Positions 18,411 through 28,278 of a DNA stretch of 64,000 nucleotides are shown here, piece by piece; position 1 is the stretch's first letter; every line of letters begins with the position of its first letter. The position numbers were made by a program, and so were the translations under genes. The notes below the pieces were generated by a model. That model searched no databases and was not told the DNA's origin. It saw only the letters and a program-made list of their open reading frames with translations. The DNA is from Planotetraspora thailandica. GTDB taxonomy: Bacteria > Actinomycetota > Actinomycetes > Streptosporangiales > Streptosporangiaceae. The DNA lies in the NCBI RefSeq assembly GCF_016863335.1, contig NZ_BOOR01000008.1, forward strand, positions 248,001-312,000, given 5' to 3'.

Positions 18411-19523
18411 GTGAGGGAGAGTTCTTTGCAGTCGACGGAGCCTTCGGAGGCTTTGGAAGCGATCCTGCTCGTCGGGGGTCAAGGCACCCGGTTGCGGCCT
18501 TTGACGCTTCATACGCCCAAGCCGCTGCTTCCGACGGCGGGGGTACCCTTCCTCGCTCACCAGCTGGCCAAGGCCCATGCGTACGGTGTACGTCGGATCG
18601 TGTTCGCCACGTCCTACCGCGCCGCGATGTTCGCCGAGGCGTTCGGAGACGGCTCGGCGTTCGGCCTCGAGATCGTTTACATGACCGAGGAGAGCCCGCT
18701 CGGCACGGGCGGAGCCATCCGCAACGCCGCCGAGGCGCTCACCTGCCCGCCGGACGCGCCCGTGCTCGTGCTCAACGGCGACATCCTGTCGGGGCACGAC
18801 ATCTCGGCCCAGGTCGCCCTTCATCGCTCGCGGGGCGCGGCGGTGACACTGCACCTGACCGAGGTGGACGACCCGACGCGTTTCGGATGCGTCCCGACGA
18901 CGCCCGACGGCAGGGTCACCGCGTTCCTGGAGAAGACACCCACGCCGGTGACCAACCGGATCAACGCGGGCTGTTACGTGTTCCAGCGGTCGGTCATCGA
19001 CTCGATTCCGGCGGGGGAGGTGGTCTCCGTCGAGCGGGAGACCTTCCCCGGCCTCATCGAGGCCGGCGAGCTCGTCCTCGGGTACGCCGACGGGTCCTAC
19101 TGGCTCGACGTCGGCACGCCGGCGGCGTTCGTTCAGGGCTCCGCCGACCTGGTGCAGGGACGGCTGACCTCCTCGGCGCTGCCCGGAACCGCGGGAGAGT
19201 GCCTCCTCCTCGACGGGGCCATGGTGTCGCCCGAGGCCAAGGTGACCGGCGGCACGGTGGTCGGCGCCCGCGCGACGGTCGAGGCCGGTGCGAGCGTGCG
19301 CGGCAGCGTGCTCGCCGACGACTGCGTGGTGGCCGCGGGTGCGGTCGTCGTCGACTCGGTCGTCGGCAGCGGCGCCCGCGTCGCCTCAGGAGCCGTGCTG
19401 CGCGAGGTGGTCGTCGGGGACGGCGCACTCATCGGCGCGGGCAACGAGCTCATGTCGGGCCTTCGGATCTGGCCGGGTGTCACCCTGCCGGAATGTTCGG
19501 TGCGTTTTTCGAGCGACGTCTGA
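18411..19523 (+). CDS. manC: Mannose-1-phosphate guanylyltransferase / sugar-phosphate nucleotidyltransferase
   Basis: A 370-residue nucleotidyltransferase with a C-terminal left-handed beta-helix. The N-terminus has AILLVGGQGTRLRPLT, with the GGxGTRLxPLT nucleotide-binding loop and a PKPLLP lysine, then LGTGGAIRNA, VLVLNGDIL and SYWLDVGTPAAF. From ~residue 255 hexapeptide-like repeats appear (GGTVVGARATVEAGASV). It is expected to make GDP-mannose from Man-1-P and GTP. The homologue I know from Mycobacterium (Rv3264c) was called manB or rmlA2, so the exact sugar is somewhat open. It fits with the phosphomannomutase and isomerase further along the window. GTG 18411 is the start. Confidence 0.8.
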   Translation: MRESSLQSTEPSEALEAILLVGGQGTRLRPLTLHTPKPLLPTAGVPFLAHQLAKAHAYGVRRIVFATSYRAAMFAEAFGDGSAFGLEIVYMTEESPLGTGGAIRNAAEALTCPPDAPVLVLNGDILSGHDISAQVALHRSRGAAVTLHLTEVDDPTRFGCVPTTPDGRVTAFLEKTPTPVTNRINAGCYVFQRSVIDSIPAGEVVSVERETFPGLIEAGELVLGYADGSYWLDVGTPAAFVQGSADLVQGRLTSSALPGTAGECLLLDGAMVSPEAKVTGGTVVGARATVEAGASVRGSVLADDCVVAAGAVVVDSVVGSGARVASGAVLREVVVGDGALIGAGNELMSGLRIWPGVTLPECSVRFSSDV

Positions 19524-19533
19524 GGCGATTCCG

Positions 19534-20481
19534 ATGACATCGAGCGCCACGGCACTGATCGGCGAACGCCGGTGGAGACCGGCTGCCCCGGTGGACGTGG
19601 CACTGACGTTGTCGCCGCACCGGCACGGCGGCGGGGACCCCACCTGGCAGCGCACCGCTGACGGAGCCGTCTGGCGGACGTCGCTCACCCCGGACGGCCC
19701 GGGCACGCTGAGGGTCGGCACCCGCTCGGGTGAGGTGCTGGGGCAGGCCTGGGGGCCGGGGGCTCATTGGCTGCTCGAGATGTTGCCGTCGATGCTCGGA
19801 GCAGACGACGACTTTCCCGGATTTATCGAACTATTGGGGTCTTTATCCGGATCGGCGTCGGCGGCTTTCGTGGGGGACCTGGCCGCGCGCAACCCCGGTC
19901 TGCGGATCGGGCGGACGCGGCGGGTGATGGAGGCGCTCGTGCCCGCCGTACTCGAGCAGAAGGTCGTCGGCAGGGAGGCGTGGCGGGCGTGGAGATGGCT
20001 CCTGCACAAATACGGCTCGCCGGCCCCGGGGCCGGCTCCTGACGGCATGGTCGTGATGCCGCCGCCCGACGTCTGGCGGAAGATCCCCTCCTGGGACTGG
20101 CACCGCGCCGGGGCAGAGGCCGTACGCGCCCGGACGATCATCAACGCCGCCCGTCACGCGGACAAGCTGGAGTCCGCGGTCGAGTCCGGTGAGGCCGACC
20201 GGCTGCTGCGGGCGCTGCCGGGCATCGGGGTGTGGACGTCGGCCGAGGTACGGCAGCGCAGCCACGGGGACCCCGACGCGCCGAGTGTGGGCGACTTCCA
20301 TCTGCCGGGCGTCGTCGGCTGGGCCCTGAGCGGCAGGAAGACCGACGACGCGGGCATGCTGGAGCTGCTTGAGCCTTTCCGCGGGCATCGGCACCGGGTC
20401 GTCAGGTTGATCGAGCTCAGCGGCATCCGCCCCCCGGCCCGCGGCCCCCGCATGCCCGCCCGCGACTACCGCTCATTCTGA
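19534..20481 (+). CDS. DNA-3-methyladenine glycosylase family (HhH-GPD) protein
   Basis: A 315-residue AlkA-type glycosylase. The C-terminal half carries LLRALPGIGVWTSAEV, the helix-hairpin-helix, and then DAPSVGDFHLPGVV, in which the Asp of VGDFHLP is the catalytic residue of the HhH-GPD superfamily. The N-terminal domain (VDVALTLSPHRHGGGDPTW) matches AlkA_N-like sequences of actinomycetes. It excises alkylated purines to start base-excision repair. ATG 19534 begins 10 bp after the stop of manC, suggesting co-transcription. Confidence 0.85.
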   Translation: MTSSATALIGERRWRPAAPVDVALTLSPHRHGGGDPTWQRTADGAVWRTSLTPDGPGTLRVGTRSGEVLGQAWGPGAHWLLEMLPSMLGADDDFPGFIELLGSLSGSASAAFVGDLAARNPGLRIGRTRRVMEALVPAVLEQKVVGREAWRAWRWLLHKYGSPAPGPAPDGMVVMPPPDVWRKIPSWDWHRAGAEAVRARTIINAARHADKLESAVESGEADRLLRALPGIGVWTSAEVRQRSHGDPDAPSVGDFHLPGVVGWALSGRKTDDAGMLELLEPFRGHRHRVVRLIELSGIRPPARGPRMPARDYRSF

Positions 20482-20593
20482 CGGCCCTTCGAGGCTCCGG
20501 GAGTTGGGGGCCGGAATCGTGATGGGGCCGCTCAGCCGCCCACGGGTGGGGCTGGGTAAGTCTGGCGTACTCAGGAAGCCGTAGTGTGCGCGT

Positions 20594-23197
20594 ATGACGG
20601 GACACACTGCGATGAACAGCGGGACTCGGCGCGCGCTCGCGCGTGCCCGGGACGGCAAGACCCTCGACGTCGCTGAGGCGACGATCCTGCTGCAAGCGCG
20701 TGGCGACGATCTGGAGGCGCTGCTCGACCACGCCTCACGCGTGCGTGACGCCGGTCTGTCCGCCGCCGGGCGGCCGGGAGTCGTCACCTACAGCCGGAAG
20801 GTGTTCATCCCGCTGACACGGCTGTGCCGGGATCGTTGCGGTTACTGCACGTTCGCCACCGCCCCCCACAAGCTCGACGCGCCCTTCATGTCGCCGGACG
20901 AGGTCCTGGAGGTCGCCCGCCAGGGTGCCGCGATGGGCTGCAAGGAGGCGCTGTTCACCCTGGGGGACCGCCCCGAGGACCGCTGGCACCAGGCCCGTGA
21001 ATGGCTCGACGCGCACGGCTACGACGACACGTTGTCGTACGTCCGTGCCATGGCGATCCGCGTGCTGGAGGAGACCGGCCTGCTGCCGCACCTCAACCCC
21101 GGGGTGATGACGTGGCGCGACCTCCAGCGGCTCAAGCCGGTCGCACCGTCGATGGGCATGATGCTGGAGACCACCTCGCGGCGCCTCTTCGACGAGAAGG
21201 GCATGCCGCACTACGGCTCGCCCGACAAGGACCCGGCCGTACGGCTGCGCGTGCTTGAAGACGCCGGACGGTCCAATGTGCCTTTCACCACGGGCATCCT
21301 GATCGGCATCGGGGAGTCCATCGAGGACCGAGCCGAGTCGATCTTCGCCATCCGCCGGGTCGCCCGCGAATACGGGGGCATCCAGGAGGTCATCGTCCAG
21401 AACTTCCGCGCCAAGCCCGACACGGCGATGCGCGGCATGCCGGACGCCGACCTGCAGGAGCTGGCCGCGACGATCGCCGTCGCCCGCCTCGTGCTCGGGC
21501 CGAAGGTCCGCATCCAGGCGCCGCCCAACCTGATCGGCGACGAGTTCACGCTGATGGTCCGGGCAGGCATCGACGACTGGGGCGGCGTATCCCCGCTGAC
21601 ACCCGACCACGTCAACCCGGAGCGTCCCTGGCCGCAGATCGACGATCTCGCGGCTCGTACGGCTGCCGCCGGCTTCGAACTGCGGGAACGTCTGACGATA
21701 TATCCGGAATATGTGCTGGCTGGGGAGCCGTGGCTCGACCCTCGGCTGAAGCAGCACGTGGCCGCCCTGGCCGACCCGGAGACCGGGCTGGCACGAACCG
21801 GCGCCGTCCTGGAGGGTCGTCCCTGGCAGGAGCCCGACGGCGGTTTCGCGGGCGGCCTGCGCACCTCGGGCCGATCTGACCTGCACACGGCCATCGACTC
21901 CGAAGGCCGGACCAACGACCGCCGCGACGACTTCGACGACGTCTACGGCGACTGGGAGGCGCTGCGCGACCGTCTGCCCGGCGCGAGCCGTACCGGACAT
22001 GCGGACGGGACCGTCATGGCGGCCCTGCGGCAGGCGGAGAGCGATCCCGCCCGGCTGACCGACGACCAGGCGCTGGCGCTTCTCGACCTGGCGGGCGATC
22101 CGTCCGGGGCCGGCGCCGACGACGCGGGCCTGGACGAGTTGTGCCGCATCGCCGACGGGCTGCGACGCGAAGCGGTGGGCGACGACGTGACCTACGTCGT
22201 CAACCGCAACATCAACTTCACCAACGTCTGCTACACCGGCTGCCGGTTCTGCGCGTTCGCGCAGCGGCGCACCGACGCCGACGCCTACACGCTGTCGCTG
22301 AGCGAGGTCGCCGACCGGGCGCAGGAGGCCTGGGAGGCCGGCGCCACCGAGGTGTGCATGCAGGGCGGCATCCACCCCGACCTTCCCGGCACCGCCTACT
22401 TCGACATCGCCCGCGCGGTCAAGGAACGCAGCCCGGAGATGCACGTGCACGCGTTCTCGCCGATGGAGGTCATCAACGGCGCGAGCCGTACGAACCTGTC
22501 CATCGAGGAGTGGCTGCACGCGGCGAGGGAGGCCGGGGTCGACTCGCTGCCCGGCACGGCGGCCGAGATCCTCGACGACGACGTCCGGTGGGTACTCACC
22601 AAGGGCAAGCTCCCCGCCCGGGAGTGGATCGACGTCATCACCACCGCCCACAGGGTCGGCATCCCGACGACGTCGACCATGATGTACGGACACGTCGACA
22701 CGCACGAGCACTGGGTGCGGCACATCCGTCTGATCCGCTCGATCCAGGAGGAGACGGGCGGGTTCAGCGAGTTCGTGCTGCTGCCGTTCGTGCACACCAG
22801 CGCCCCCATCTACCTGGCGGGGATCGCCCGCCCGGGGCCGACGGCCAGGGAGAATCGGGCCGTCCACGCGCTGGCGCGGATCATGCTGCACGGCGCGATC
22901 GCGAACATCCAGTGCTCCTGGGTCAAGCTCGAAGGTGGCCTGTTCGAGTCGGTGCTGAACGGGGGCGTCAACGACCTCGGCGGCACGCTGATGGAAGAGA
23001 CGATCAGCCGGATGGCCGGATCAGAGAACGGGTCCTACCGCACCATCAGCCAGATCGCCGAGATGGTCGCGCCGACCGGCCGGCCGTTGCGGCAGCGCAC
23101 CACGTCGTACGGCACGCCGAGCGAGGAGCGCGTGGAGGCCGCCCGGCGCAGCGACGGAGTCTGCCAGAGCGTACGAAAGATGTTGCCGTTGGCCTGA
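20594..23197 (+). CDS. fbiC: FO synthase, fused CofG/CofH radical SAM enzyme
   Basis: An 867-residue bifunctional enzyme that makes the F420 chromophore FO (7,8-didemethyl-8-hydroxy-5-deazariboflavin) from tyrosine and a ribityl-uracil precursor. Two radical SAM domains are visible. The CofG half has the CRDRCGYC cluster (Cys78, 82, 85). The CofH half has CYTGCRFC (Cys546, 550, 553). Length and fusion order match mycobacterial and Streptomyces FbiC. ATG 20594 is used; ATG 20612 is an alternative. The C-terminal [12 protein letters not shown] codons are duplicated just downstream (see repeat). F420 supports redox enzymes and some antibiotic and cell-envelope reactions. fbiB and fbiA lie 4-5 kb away on the other strand. 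Confidence 0.96.
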   Translation: MTGHTAMNSGTRRALARARDGKTLDVAEATILLQARGDDLEALLDHASRVRDAGLSAAGRPGVVTYSRKVFIPLTRLCRDRCGYCTFATAPHKLDAPFMSPDEVLEVARQGAAMGCKEALFTLGDRPEDRWHQAREWLDAHGYDDTLSYVRAMAIRVLEETGLLPHLNPGVMTWRDLQRLKPVAPSMGMMLETTSRRLFDEKGMPHYGSPDKDPAVRLRVLEDAGRSNVPFTTGILIGIGESIEDRAESIFAIRRVAREYGGIQEVIVQNFRAKPDTAMRGMPDADLQELAATIAVARLVLGPKVRIQAPPNLIGDEFTLMVRAGIDDWGGVSPLTPDHVNPERPWPQIDDLAARTAAAGFELRERLTIYPEYVLAGEPWLDPRLKQHVAALADPETGLARTGAVLEGRPWQEPDGGFAGGLRTSGRSDLHTAIDSEGRTNDRRDDFDDVYGDWEALRDRLPGASRTGHADGTVMAALRQAESDPARLTDDQALALLDLAGDPSGAGADDAGLDELCRIADGLRREAVGDDVTYVVNRNINFTNVCYTGCRFCAFAQRRTDADAYTLSLSEVADRAQEAWEAGATEVCMQGGIHPDLPGTAYFDIARAVKERSPEMHVHAFSPMEVINGASRTNLSIEEWLHAAREAGVDSLPGTAAEILDDDVRWVLTKGKLPAREWIDVITTAHRVGIPTTSTMMYGHVDTHEHWVRHIRLIRSIQEETGGFSEFVLLPFVHTSAPIYLAGIARPGPTARENRAVHALARIMLHGAIANIQCSWVKLEGGLFESVLNGGVNDLGGTLMEETISRMAGSENGSYRTISQIAEMVAPTGRPLRQRTTSYGTPSEERVEAARRSDGVCQSVRKMLPLA

Positions 23198-23571
23198 GCC
23201 GCGAGGGGCGCGGCGGCGTATGCCAGAGCGTGCGGAAGACGTTGCCGCGGGGGATCGCGAGGGGCGCGGCGGCGTCTGGACTGAGGAGAGAGAAGGCGAG
23301 GGACGAGCTTTCGAACGACGAGGGAAGACGTCGCCTGGAGGCGCCCCGAGCCCGCCTTGCCGGAGGCGAGGCAATTGCGCACGGGGCGCGGCGGCGTCTG
23401 GACTGAGGAGGGAGAAGGCGAGGGACGAGCTTTCGAACGACGAGGGAAGGCGTCGCCTGCGGGCGCCCCGAGCCGCCTTGCCGGAGGCGAGGCAATCGAA
23501 CACGACGAGGGAAGGCGTCGCCTGGAGGCGCCCCGAGCCCGCCTCGCCGGAGGCGAGGCAAATAGACACAG
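23155..23571. repeat. Duplicated fbiC 3' end and 122-bp tandem repeat
   Basis: The last codons of fbiC plus the following GCGAGGGGCGCGGCGGCGT are repeated once (~57-59 bp period). The second copy reads TGCCAGAGCGTGCGGAAGAC at 23221. A 122-bp unit follows, beginning GGGGCGCGGCGGCGTCTGGA at 23261 and again at 23383. A third, partial copy (~23503-23568) lacks the first half. Each unit contains GCCTTGCCGGAGGCGAGGC, a near-perfect hairpin that is perfect in the last copy, and GAGCTTTCGAACGACGAGGG. The array fills the whole gap up to the convergent response-regulator stop. No gene is evident in it. Confidence 0.85.
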
Positions 23572-24231
23572 TCAGCCGCGCAGGAAGGCGACCACCGCGA
23601 GGACTCTGCGGTGGTCGTCCTCGTCGGGAGGCAGGTCGAGCTTCGTCAGGATGTTGCCGATGTGCTTGCCGACGGCCGCCTCCGACACCACCAAGGCCCG
23701 CGCGATCGCGGTGTTCGATCTGCCTTCCGCCATGAGGGCGAGAACCTCGCGCTCGCGCGGGCTGAGGCGTTGCAGCGGGTCGCGGCGGCGGCGTAGCAGT
23801 TGCCGTACGACCTCGGGGTCCACGACCGTGCCTCCTGCGGCGATGGTGGTCAGGGCGTCCACGAACTCCTCGACGTCGCCGACCCGGTCTTTGAGGAGAT
23901 AGCCGACCCCGGTGCCGTCTCCCGAGTCGAGGAGCTCGGTGGCGTAGGTCTGTTCGACGTACTGGCTGAGGACGAGTACGGCGAGGCCGGGCCGGGCTGC
24001 GCGCAGCGCGACCGCCGCGCGCAGGCCTTCGTCGGAGAATCCGGGCGGCATGCGCACGTCCGTCACGACGATGTCGGGTTCGTGCGCACCGGCCGCCGCC
24101 ACCAGCGTTTCGGCGTCGCCCACCGAGGCGACCACACGGTGCCCGAAGCGGGCGAGCAGCGTGGAGAGCCCCTCCCGCAGCAGGACGCTGTCCTCCGCGA
24201 TGACGATGTTCAGTGGGTGGTCGACGGGCAC
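23572..24231 (-). CDS. NarL/LuxR-family response regulator
   Basis: A 219-residue two-component regulator. The receiver has IVIAEDSVLLREGL, a phosphoacceptor Asp in IVVTDVRMPPG and GYLLKDRVGD for the conserved Lys. The output is a LuxR-type helix-turn-helix, LSPREREVLALMAEGRSN followed by GKHIGNILTKLDLP. Its start overlaps the histidine kinase gene by 22 bp, so the pair is translationally coupled. The regulon is unknown. It ends immediately at the tandem repeat after fbiC. Confidence 0.92.
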   Translation of the reverse strand: MPVDHPLNIVIAEDSVLLREGLSTLLARFGHRVVASVGDAETLVAAAGAHEPDIVVTDVRMPPGFSDEGLRAAVALRAARPGLAVLVLSQYVEQTYATELLDSGDGTGVGYLLKDRVGDVEEFVDALTTIAAGGTVVDPEVVRQLLRRRRDPLQRLSPREREVLALMAEGRSNTAIARALVVSEAAVGKHIGNILTKLDLPPDEDDHRRVLAVVAFLRG

Positions 24232-25478
24232 GGGATCTCCACGCGTAGCAGGGTCGGCCCTCCGGCCGGGCTCGAGAGCATCAGTTTGCCGTCGACCGCG
24301 GCGACCCGGTCCGCCAGGCCGGCGAGGCCGGTCCCGGCGTCGGCGTCGGCGCCGCCCACGCCGTCGTCGCGGATCTCCACGGTCAGGCGCCGGTCGTCCA
24401 GCCTGCCGGTCACCCAGGCCTGCCCGGCCTGGCTGTGCTTGGCCACATTGGCCAGCGCCTCGCTCACGACGAAGTAGGCGACGGACTCCACCGCCTCAGG
24501 CAGCCGGCGGGGGATCTCGACGGCGGTTTCGACGGGCACCGGCGACCGGTCGGCCAGCTCCGCCAGAGCGGCGGGCAGGCCCCGGTCGACGAGGATCCGC
24601 GGATGGATGCCGCGGATGAGGTCGCGGATCTCCGCCAGGGCGAGCTTGGCCTCCTCGTGGGCCCTGGCGACGAGGCCGGCCGCCTCTTCGCCGTGGGAGA
24701 CCTTGGCCAGTCCCAGCGTCATGGTCAGCGCGACCAGCCGCTGCTGGGCGCCGTCGTGCAGGTCACGCTCGATGCGCCGCCGCTCGACCTCGAAGGCCTC
24801 GACGAGACGGGTGCGCGAGCGGGTCAGCTCGGCCAGTCGCTCGCCGCTCTCGCCCTTCCTGGGCGTGAGCATCAGCCGGGCCAGCATGGCGTGGGCCGTC
24901 GCCAGCGCCGTGAGCGGGTACGCGGCCAGGACCAGGATGACGACACCCGCGATCCCGGCGGTGAAGGCCTCGGGAAGGGTGTCCAGCGGCCAGAACTTGA
25001 GCAGGACGACGCTTCCCGCCTGCGCCACGGTGATCGGCGCGCAGATCATGACGAGGGGCACGACGAGGCCGTACGTCACGGCGATCAGCTCGACCGGCCC
25101 GAGCACGGTGGCCATCAGGACCGTGTAGCCGAGCGAGCGCCAGGTGGCCTGCTCGGAGAACCGGATCCTGATCCACCGTCTCAGCCCGTGGCCGGGAGGG
25201 CGGAACGGAGTGGTGGCCGGCTCCGGATCGATGATCCGTAGGCGCCGGCGTTCCAGCGCCCCCATCGGGATGCCGGCGAGGGCCAGCGCGGCCAGCAGCG
25301 GGATGCCCACCAGGACGAGGGTGAGCAGAGCACCCGTGACGAGCCAGGCCAGCAGCAGCACCAGCGCGACCACGCCGACCAGAGCGCCCGTCACCAGGTA
25401 GGCCAACGCCCGCCAGGGCAGCGAGGTCGCCGGCAGGTCCCGCCGCCACACCGCCTGCCAGGCGTTCTGAGGACGCAT
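24210..25478 (-). CDS. Sensor histidine kinase (HisKA_3 type)
   Basis: A 422-residue NarL-type sensor kinase. Residues ~20-200 hold four to six membrane helices in a sensor-domain arrangement. The dimerisation/phosphoacceptor block is ERRRIERDLHDGAQQRLVAL, where the His of RDLHDG is phosphorylated. The ATP-binding domain has EALANVAKHSQA, DDGVGGADADAGTGLAGL. It phosphorylates the overlapping response regulator downstream. Signal unknown; the compact membrane sensor suggests envelope stress. Confidence 0.92.
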   Translation of the reverse strand: MRPQNAWQAVWRRDLPATSLPWRALAYLVTGALVGVVALVLLLAWLVTGALLTLVLVGIPLLAALALAGIPMGALERRRLRIIDPEPATTPFRPPGHGLRRWIRIRFSEQATWRSLGYTVLMATVLGPVELIAVTYGLVVPLVMICAPITVAQAGSVVLLKFWPLDTLPEAFTAGIAGVVILVLAAYPLTALATAHAMLARLMLTPRKGESGERLAELTRSRTRLVEAFEVERRRIERDLHDGAQQRLVALTMTLGLAKVSHGEEAAGLVARAHEEAKLALAEIRDLIRGIHPRILVDRGLPAALAELADRSPVPVETAVEIPRRLPEAVESVAYFVVSEALANVAKHSQAGQAWVTGRLDDRRLTVEIRDDGVGGADADAGTGLAGLADRVAAVDGKLMLSSPAGGPTLLRVEIPCPSTTH

Positions 25479-25612
25479 CCGACGACCCTACGAGGTGGCC
25501 GCGGCGGCCCGCAGGATGCCCTGGCCCACTTCGGGAGGTAGGGCCAGGCATACCTGCAAACTCGTCCTCGGCCCCGTGTGCCGGGCACGCCGCCGGCGAT
25601 CTGATTTCTCTC

Positions 25613-26251
25613 ATGAGCGAGACACTCCAGACGCATCCGGGACGTAAGGCCACGAGGGCCGGCGACATGCGCGCGTTCGCGGCGGTCGCGGCGCGCAGGA
25701 TGGGGGTCGTCGGAGCGGTCGCTCCCAGCTCGCCGGCACTCGCGAGGGCGCTCACGGCCGTCGTGCCGACGACCGGCGCTCCGGTGGTCGTGGAGCTGGG
25801 TCCGGGCACCGGGCCCATCAGCGAGGCGATCCGGAGCAGGCTCGCGCCCGGTTCACGCCAGTTGGCCGTCGAGATCGACCCGGGGATGGTGGCGCACCTG
25901 CGCCGCGCCAAGCCCTGGCTCGAGGTCGTGCACGGCGACGCGGCCGACCTGGGCTCCCTCCTGGCGGCACAGGGCGTCGACAGGGTCGACGCGGTCGTCA
26001 GCACGCTGCCGTGGTCGCTTTTCTCCCCGGAGCAGCAGGGGAGGATCCTCGGAGAGGTCCGCCGGGCGCTCCATCCCGCTGGGGCGTTCACGACGGTGAC
26101 CTATCTGCACGCCCTGCCGCTTGCGAGGGCCGCGGCGTTCCGCCGGCGCCTGCGGGCCTCCTTCGACGAGGTCATGACCACCTGGCCGGTCTGGCGCAAC
26201 GTGCCGCCCGGGCTGGCCTACGTGTGCCGCAGGCCGGTGGGTCATGGCTGA
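25613..26251 (+). CDS. Phospholipid N-methyltransferase-like SAM methyltransferase
   Basis: A 212-residue soluble methyltransferase. Motif I is VVELGPGTGPISEAI, then QLAVEIDPGMVAHL, VVHGDAADL and VDAVVSTLPWSLF, the order seen in PmtA-type phosphatidylethanolamine methyltransferases that resemble rRNA adenine dimethylases. Near the C-terminus RNVPPGLAYVCRRP is the short tail common in this family. It is divergent from the kinase and overlaps the DedA gene by 8 bp. The pairing with a membrane lipid transporter-like protein makes lipid methylation more likely than rRNA methylation. Confidence 0.75.
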   Translation: MSETLQTHPGRKATRAGDMRAFAAVAARRMGVVGAVAPSSPALARALTAVVPTTGAPVVVELGPGTGPISEAIRSRLAPGSRQLAVEIDPGMVAHLRRAKPWLEVVHGDAADLGSLLAAQGVDRVDAVVSTLPWSLFSPEQQGRILGEVRRALHPAGAFTTVTYLHALPLARAAAFRRRLRASFDEVMTTWPVWRNVPPGLAYVCRRPVGHG

Positions 26252-26870
26252 CCTGCTCGGGCACCTGCAGCCGCCGTTTCTGCTCGCCGTCGCCTGGATG
26301 TTCATCGTGGCGGAGGCCGGAACGCTGATCGGCGTAGTGCTCCCGGGGACCAGCGTGCTCGTGGCCCTCGGCTACTTCTCCCACCTGGGGCTGTTGCCGT
26401 TCGGCGCGAGCATCGCGGTGGCCGCGTCGGCCGCCGTGGCCGGCACCCACCTCGGCTATTTCCAGGGCCGCAGACGCAGGGACGCCGTCTCGCTCCATCG
26501 CCTCGCCGACCGGTTCGCGCCCGAGGCGTGGCGGCGGGGCCGGCGCATGGTCGAGAGGCGCGGCGTCTGGGCGGTGGTGACCGGCCAGTGGTTCGGTAGC
26601 GCGCGCACGCTGGTGCCCCGGTTGTCCGGCTGGGCGGGCATGCCGTACCGGACCTTCGCCTCCGCCACCGTGCCCACGGCCTCGGCGTGGGCGGCCACCC
26701 TGGTCACGCTCAGCCGCTATCTGGCGCCCGAGGCGATCGAGCAGGTGACCGGCCACCTGGCGGTGGCGGGCCTGCTGCTCGTGCTGATCGTCGTGGCGGT
26801 CGTGTACGCCCGCCACCGCGCCCGCGGCCCGGAGGAGGAGAGCCCGCCCCCGTTCAGCGCGTCAGCATGA
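26244..26870 (+). CDS. DedA (SNARE-associated) family membrane protein
   Basis: A 208-residue membrane protein with four to five helices and the DedA blocks [32 protein letters not shown] and [20 protein letters not shown], which contain the conserved Gly and Arg residues of the family. DedA proteins are linked to undecaprenyl-phosphate or phospholipid flipping and membrane homeostasis. Translational coupling (8-bp overlap) with the methyltransferase suggests shared lipid function. Its 3' end overlaps the convergent fbiB stop by 17 bp. Confidence 0.88.
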   Translation: MADLLGHLQPPFLLAVAWMFIVAEAGTLIGVVLPGTSVLVALGYFSHLGLLPFGASIAVAASAAVAGTHLGYFQGRRRRDAVSLHRLADRFAPEAWRRGRRMVERRGVWAVVTGQWFGSARTLVPRLSGWAGMPYRTFASATVPTASAWAATLVTLSRYLAPEAIEQVTGHLAVAGLLLVLIVVAVVYARHRARGPEEESPPPFSASA

Positions 26871-28134
26871 AATCTGCGGCGTCCCGCGGCGGGCGGCTCT
26901 TCGGCGGACCGGCTGGATGCCCGACGGCGACGGCCCCCATCGGATCCCAGCTCTGCGGCAGGTCGAGCACCTTGCGCACGACGTCACGGCAGAACATCGT
27001 GGACGACACCCAGGCGGAGCCAAGGCCCTCCACCGCGAGCTGGACGAGCAGGTTCTGCACGCCCGCTCCCGTGGCGACCACGAACATCTCCCGCTCCGAG
27101 GCGTTCCTGCGCGCGTCCCTGTAGGTGTGCGAGCCGTCCATGACCAGGCACGGGACGACCAGGTAGGGCGCGTTCCTGAGCACGTCCCCCCGCCTGACCC
27201 GCTTCGTGATCGACTCCTCGGAGAAGCCGTCCGAGCGAAGGTCCTCGATCCAGGCGGCCTTCATGGCGTCCAGCAGCTCCGTACGGACCTGTGGGGTCTC
27301 CAGCAGGACGAACCGCCACGGCGTCGTGTGATGGGGGGCGGGCGCCGAGACGGCCGCCGCCACGGCCCGCCGTACGGCCGCCGGATCGACCTCACGCGGA
27401 GCGAACTCGCGGATCGTACGGCGGGCGAAGACCACGTCGGCCGAGCCGTACCGGAACATGTCCTCGTCCGCGGGCCTGATCAGTGCCCGGGCGCCGGGGC
27501 CGTCGTCGGCGGTGACCAGGTCCCCGAGGCCGCGGACGATCGCGACGGGGACGCCCGCGAGCTTGCCCTTGGCCAGTTCCGCCGCGGCCGCGATCTCGTC
27601 GATCAGCGCGGTCACCGTGGCGTTGAGGGCGTTGCCGTACGGGTCGGTCCTGCCGCGGAAGTCGTCCAGCGGGCGGACGCCGGCGGCGCCGATCGCCACG
27701 TCGGTCAGGCCGTGCCGCCAGGGGCGCCCGAACGTGTCGGAGACGATCACGCCGACGTTGACGCCCAGCGCCTCCCGCAGGCCGGTCCTGATGCGCCGGG
27801 CCGAGGCGTCCGGGTCTTCGGGCAGCAGGAGGATCGTGCCGGGAGCCGTGTTGGAGGCGTCGACGCCGGCCGCGGCCATGACGAAGCCGTGCCTGGTCTG
27901 CGCGATCACCGTGTCGCCCCGCCGCGCGACCACGCGGACGGTCTCCTCCTCGATCGCCTCCGTACGGCTGTCGCCCTCGCGGACCCGGCCTTCGGCCTTG
28001 CTCACGATCTTTGAGGTCACGACGAGGATGTCGCCGTCGTCGAGGCCTGGTTCGGCTGCCGCCACGAGCCTGGCGATGTCGTCCCCGGCGTGGACCTCGG
28101 GCAGTCCCGGAATGCCGGTGATGGTGATTGCCAC
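26854..28134 (-). CDS. fbiB: Coenzyme F420:L-glutamate ligase / dehydro-F420 reductase (bifunctional)
   Basis: About 426 residues in two domains. Residues ~1-245 form the gamma-glutamyl ligase ([47 protein letters not shown]). Residues ~250-426 form an FMN-binding nitroreductase-type domain ([41 protein letters not shown]). In mycobacteria FbiB adds glutamates to F420-0 and its C-terminal domain reduces dehydro-F420-0. I place the start at GTG 28134, after GAGAGGAACCC, rather than the ATG at 28161 inside the repeat. Unlike the tightly packed mycobacterial pair, it is separated from fbiA by ~140 bp filled by a repeat array. Confidence 0.95.
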   Translation of the reverse strand: MAITITGIPGLPEVHAGDDIARLVAAAEPGLDDGDILVVTSKIVSKAEGRVREGDSRTEAIEEETVRVVARRGDTVIAQTRHGFVMAAAGVDASNTAPGTILLLPEDPDASARRIRTGLREALGVNVGVIVSDTFGRPWRHGLTDVAIGAAGVRPLDDFRGRTDPYGNALNATVTALIDEIAAAAELAKGKLAGVPVAIVRGLGDLVTADDGPGARALIRPADEDMFRYGSADVVFARRTIREFAPREVDPAAVRRAVAAAVSAPAPHHTTPWRFVLLETPQVRTELLDAMKAAWIEDLRSDGFSEESITKRVRRGDVLRNAPYLVVPCLVMDGSHTYRDARRNASEREMFVVATGAGVQNLLVQLAVEGLGSAWVSSTMFCRDVVRKVLDLPQSWDPMGAVAVGHPAGPPKSRPPRDAADFMLTR

Positions 28135-28161
28135 GGGTTCCTCTCGTCTGTCGTGGATCAC

Positions 28162-28278
28162 TGCATGATCACGAAATGTGTTTCCGCTGGTGAGCGGGGC
28201 CGCCTGCGAACTTCTGCATGATCACGGCCAGGGTTTGCGCAGGTCGGCGGGTGGGTGCGCGAACTTCTGCATGATCAC
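28162..28278 (-). repeat. 53-bp-period repeat array between fbiA and fbiB
   Basis: Read on the minus strand, GTGATCATGCAGAAGTTCG occurs at 28260-28278 and 28207-28225. A terminal copy that keeps only GTGATCATGCA ends at 28162-28172. Steps are exactly 53 bp. Spacer centres are CGACCTGC and TCACCAGC. The first copy contains the fbiA stop codon (28275-28277), and the array ends 28 bp before the fbiB start, so the whole fbiA-fbiB gap is array. Confidence 0.9.

Noticed and set aside
18411-19523. Glucose-1-phosphate thymidylyltransferase (rmlA)
   Set aside because: The N-terminal loop would allow it, but the C-terminal beta-helix and the manB/isomerase context favour GDP-mannose synthesis; kept as an alternative only.
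23220-23735. Arg/Glu-rich open frames across the 122-bp repeat
   Set aside because: They translate the tandem repeat in both directions and continue antisense into the response-regulator gene.
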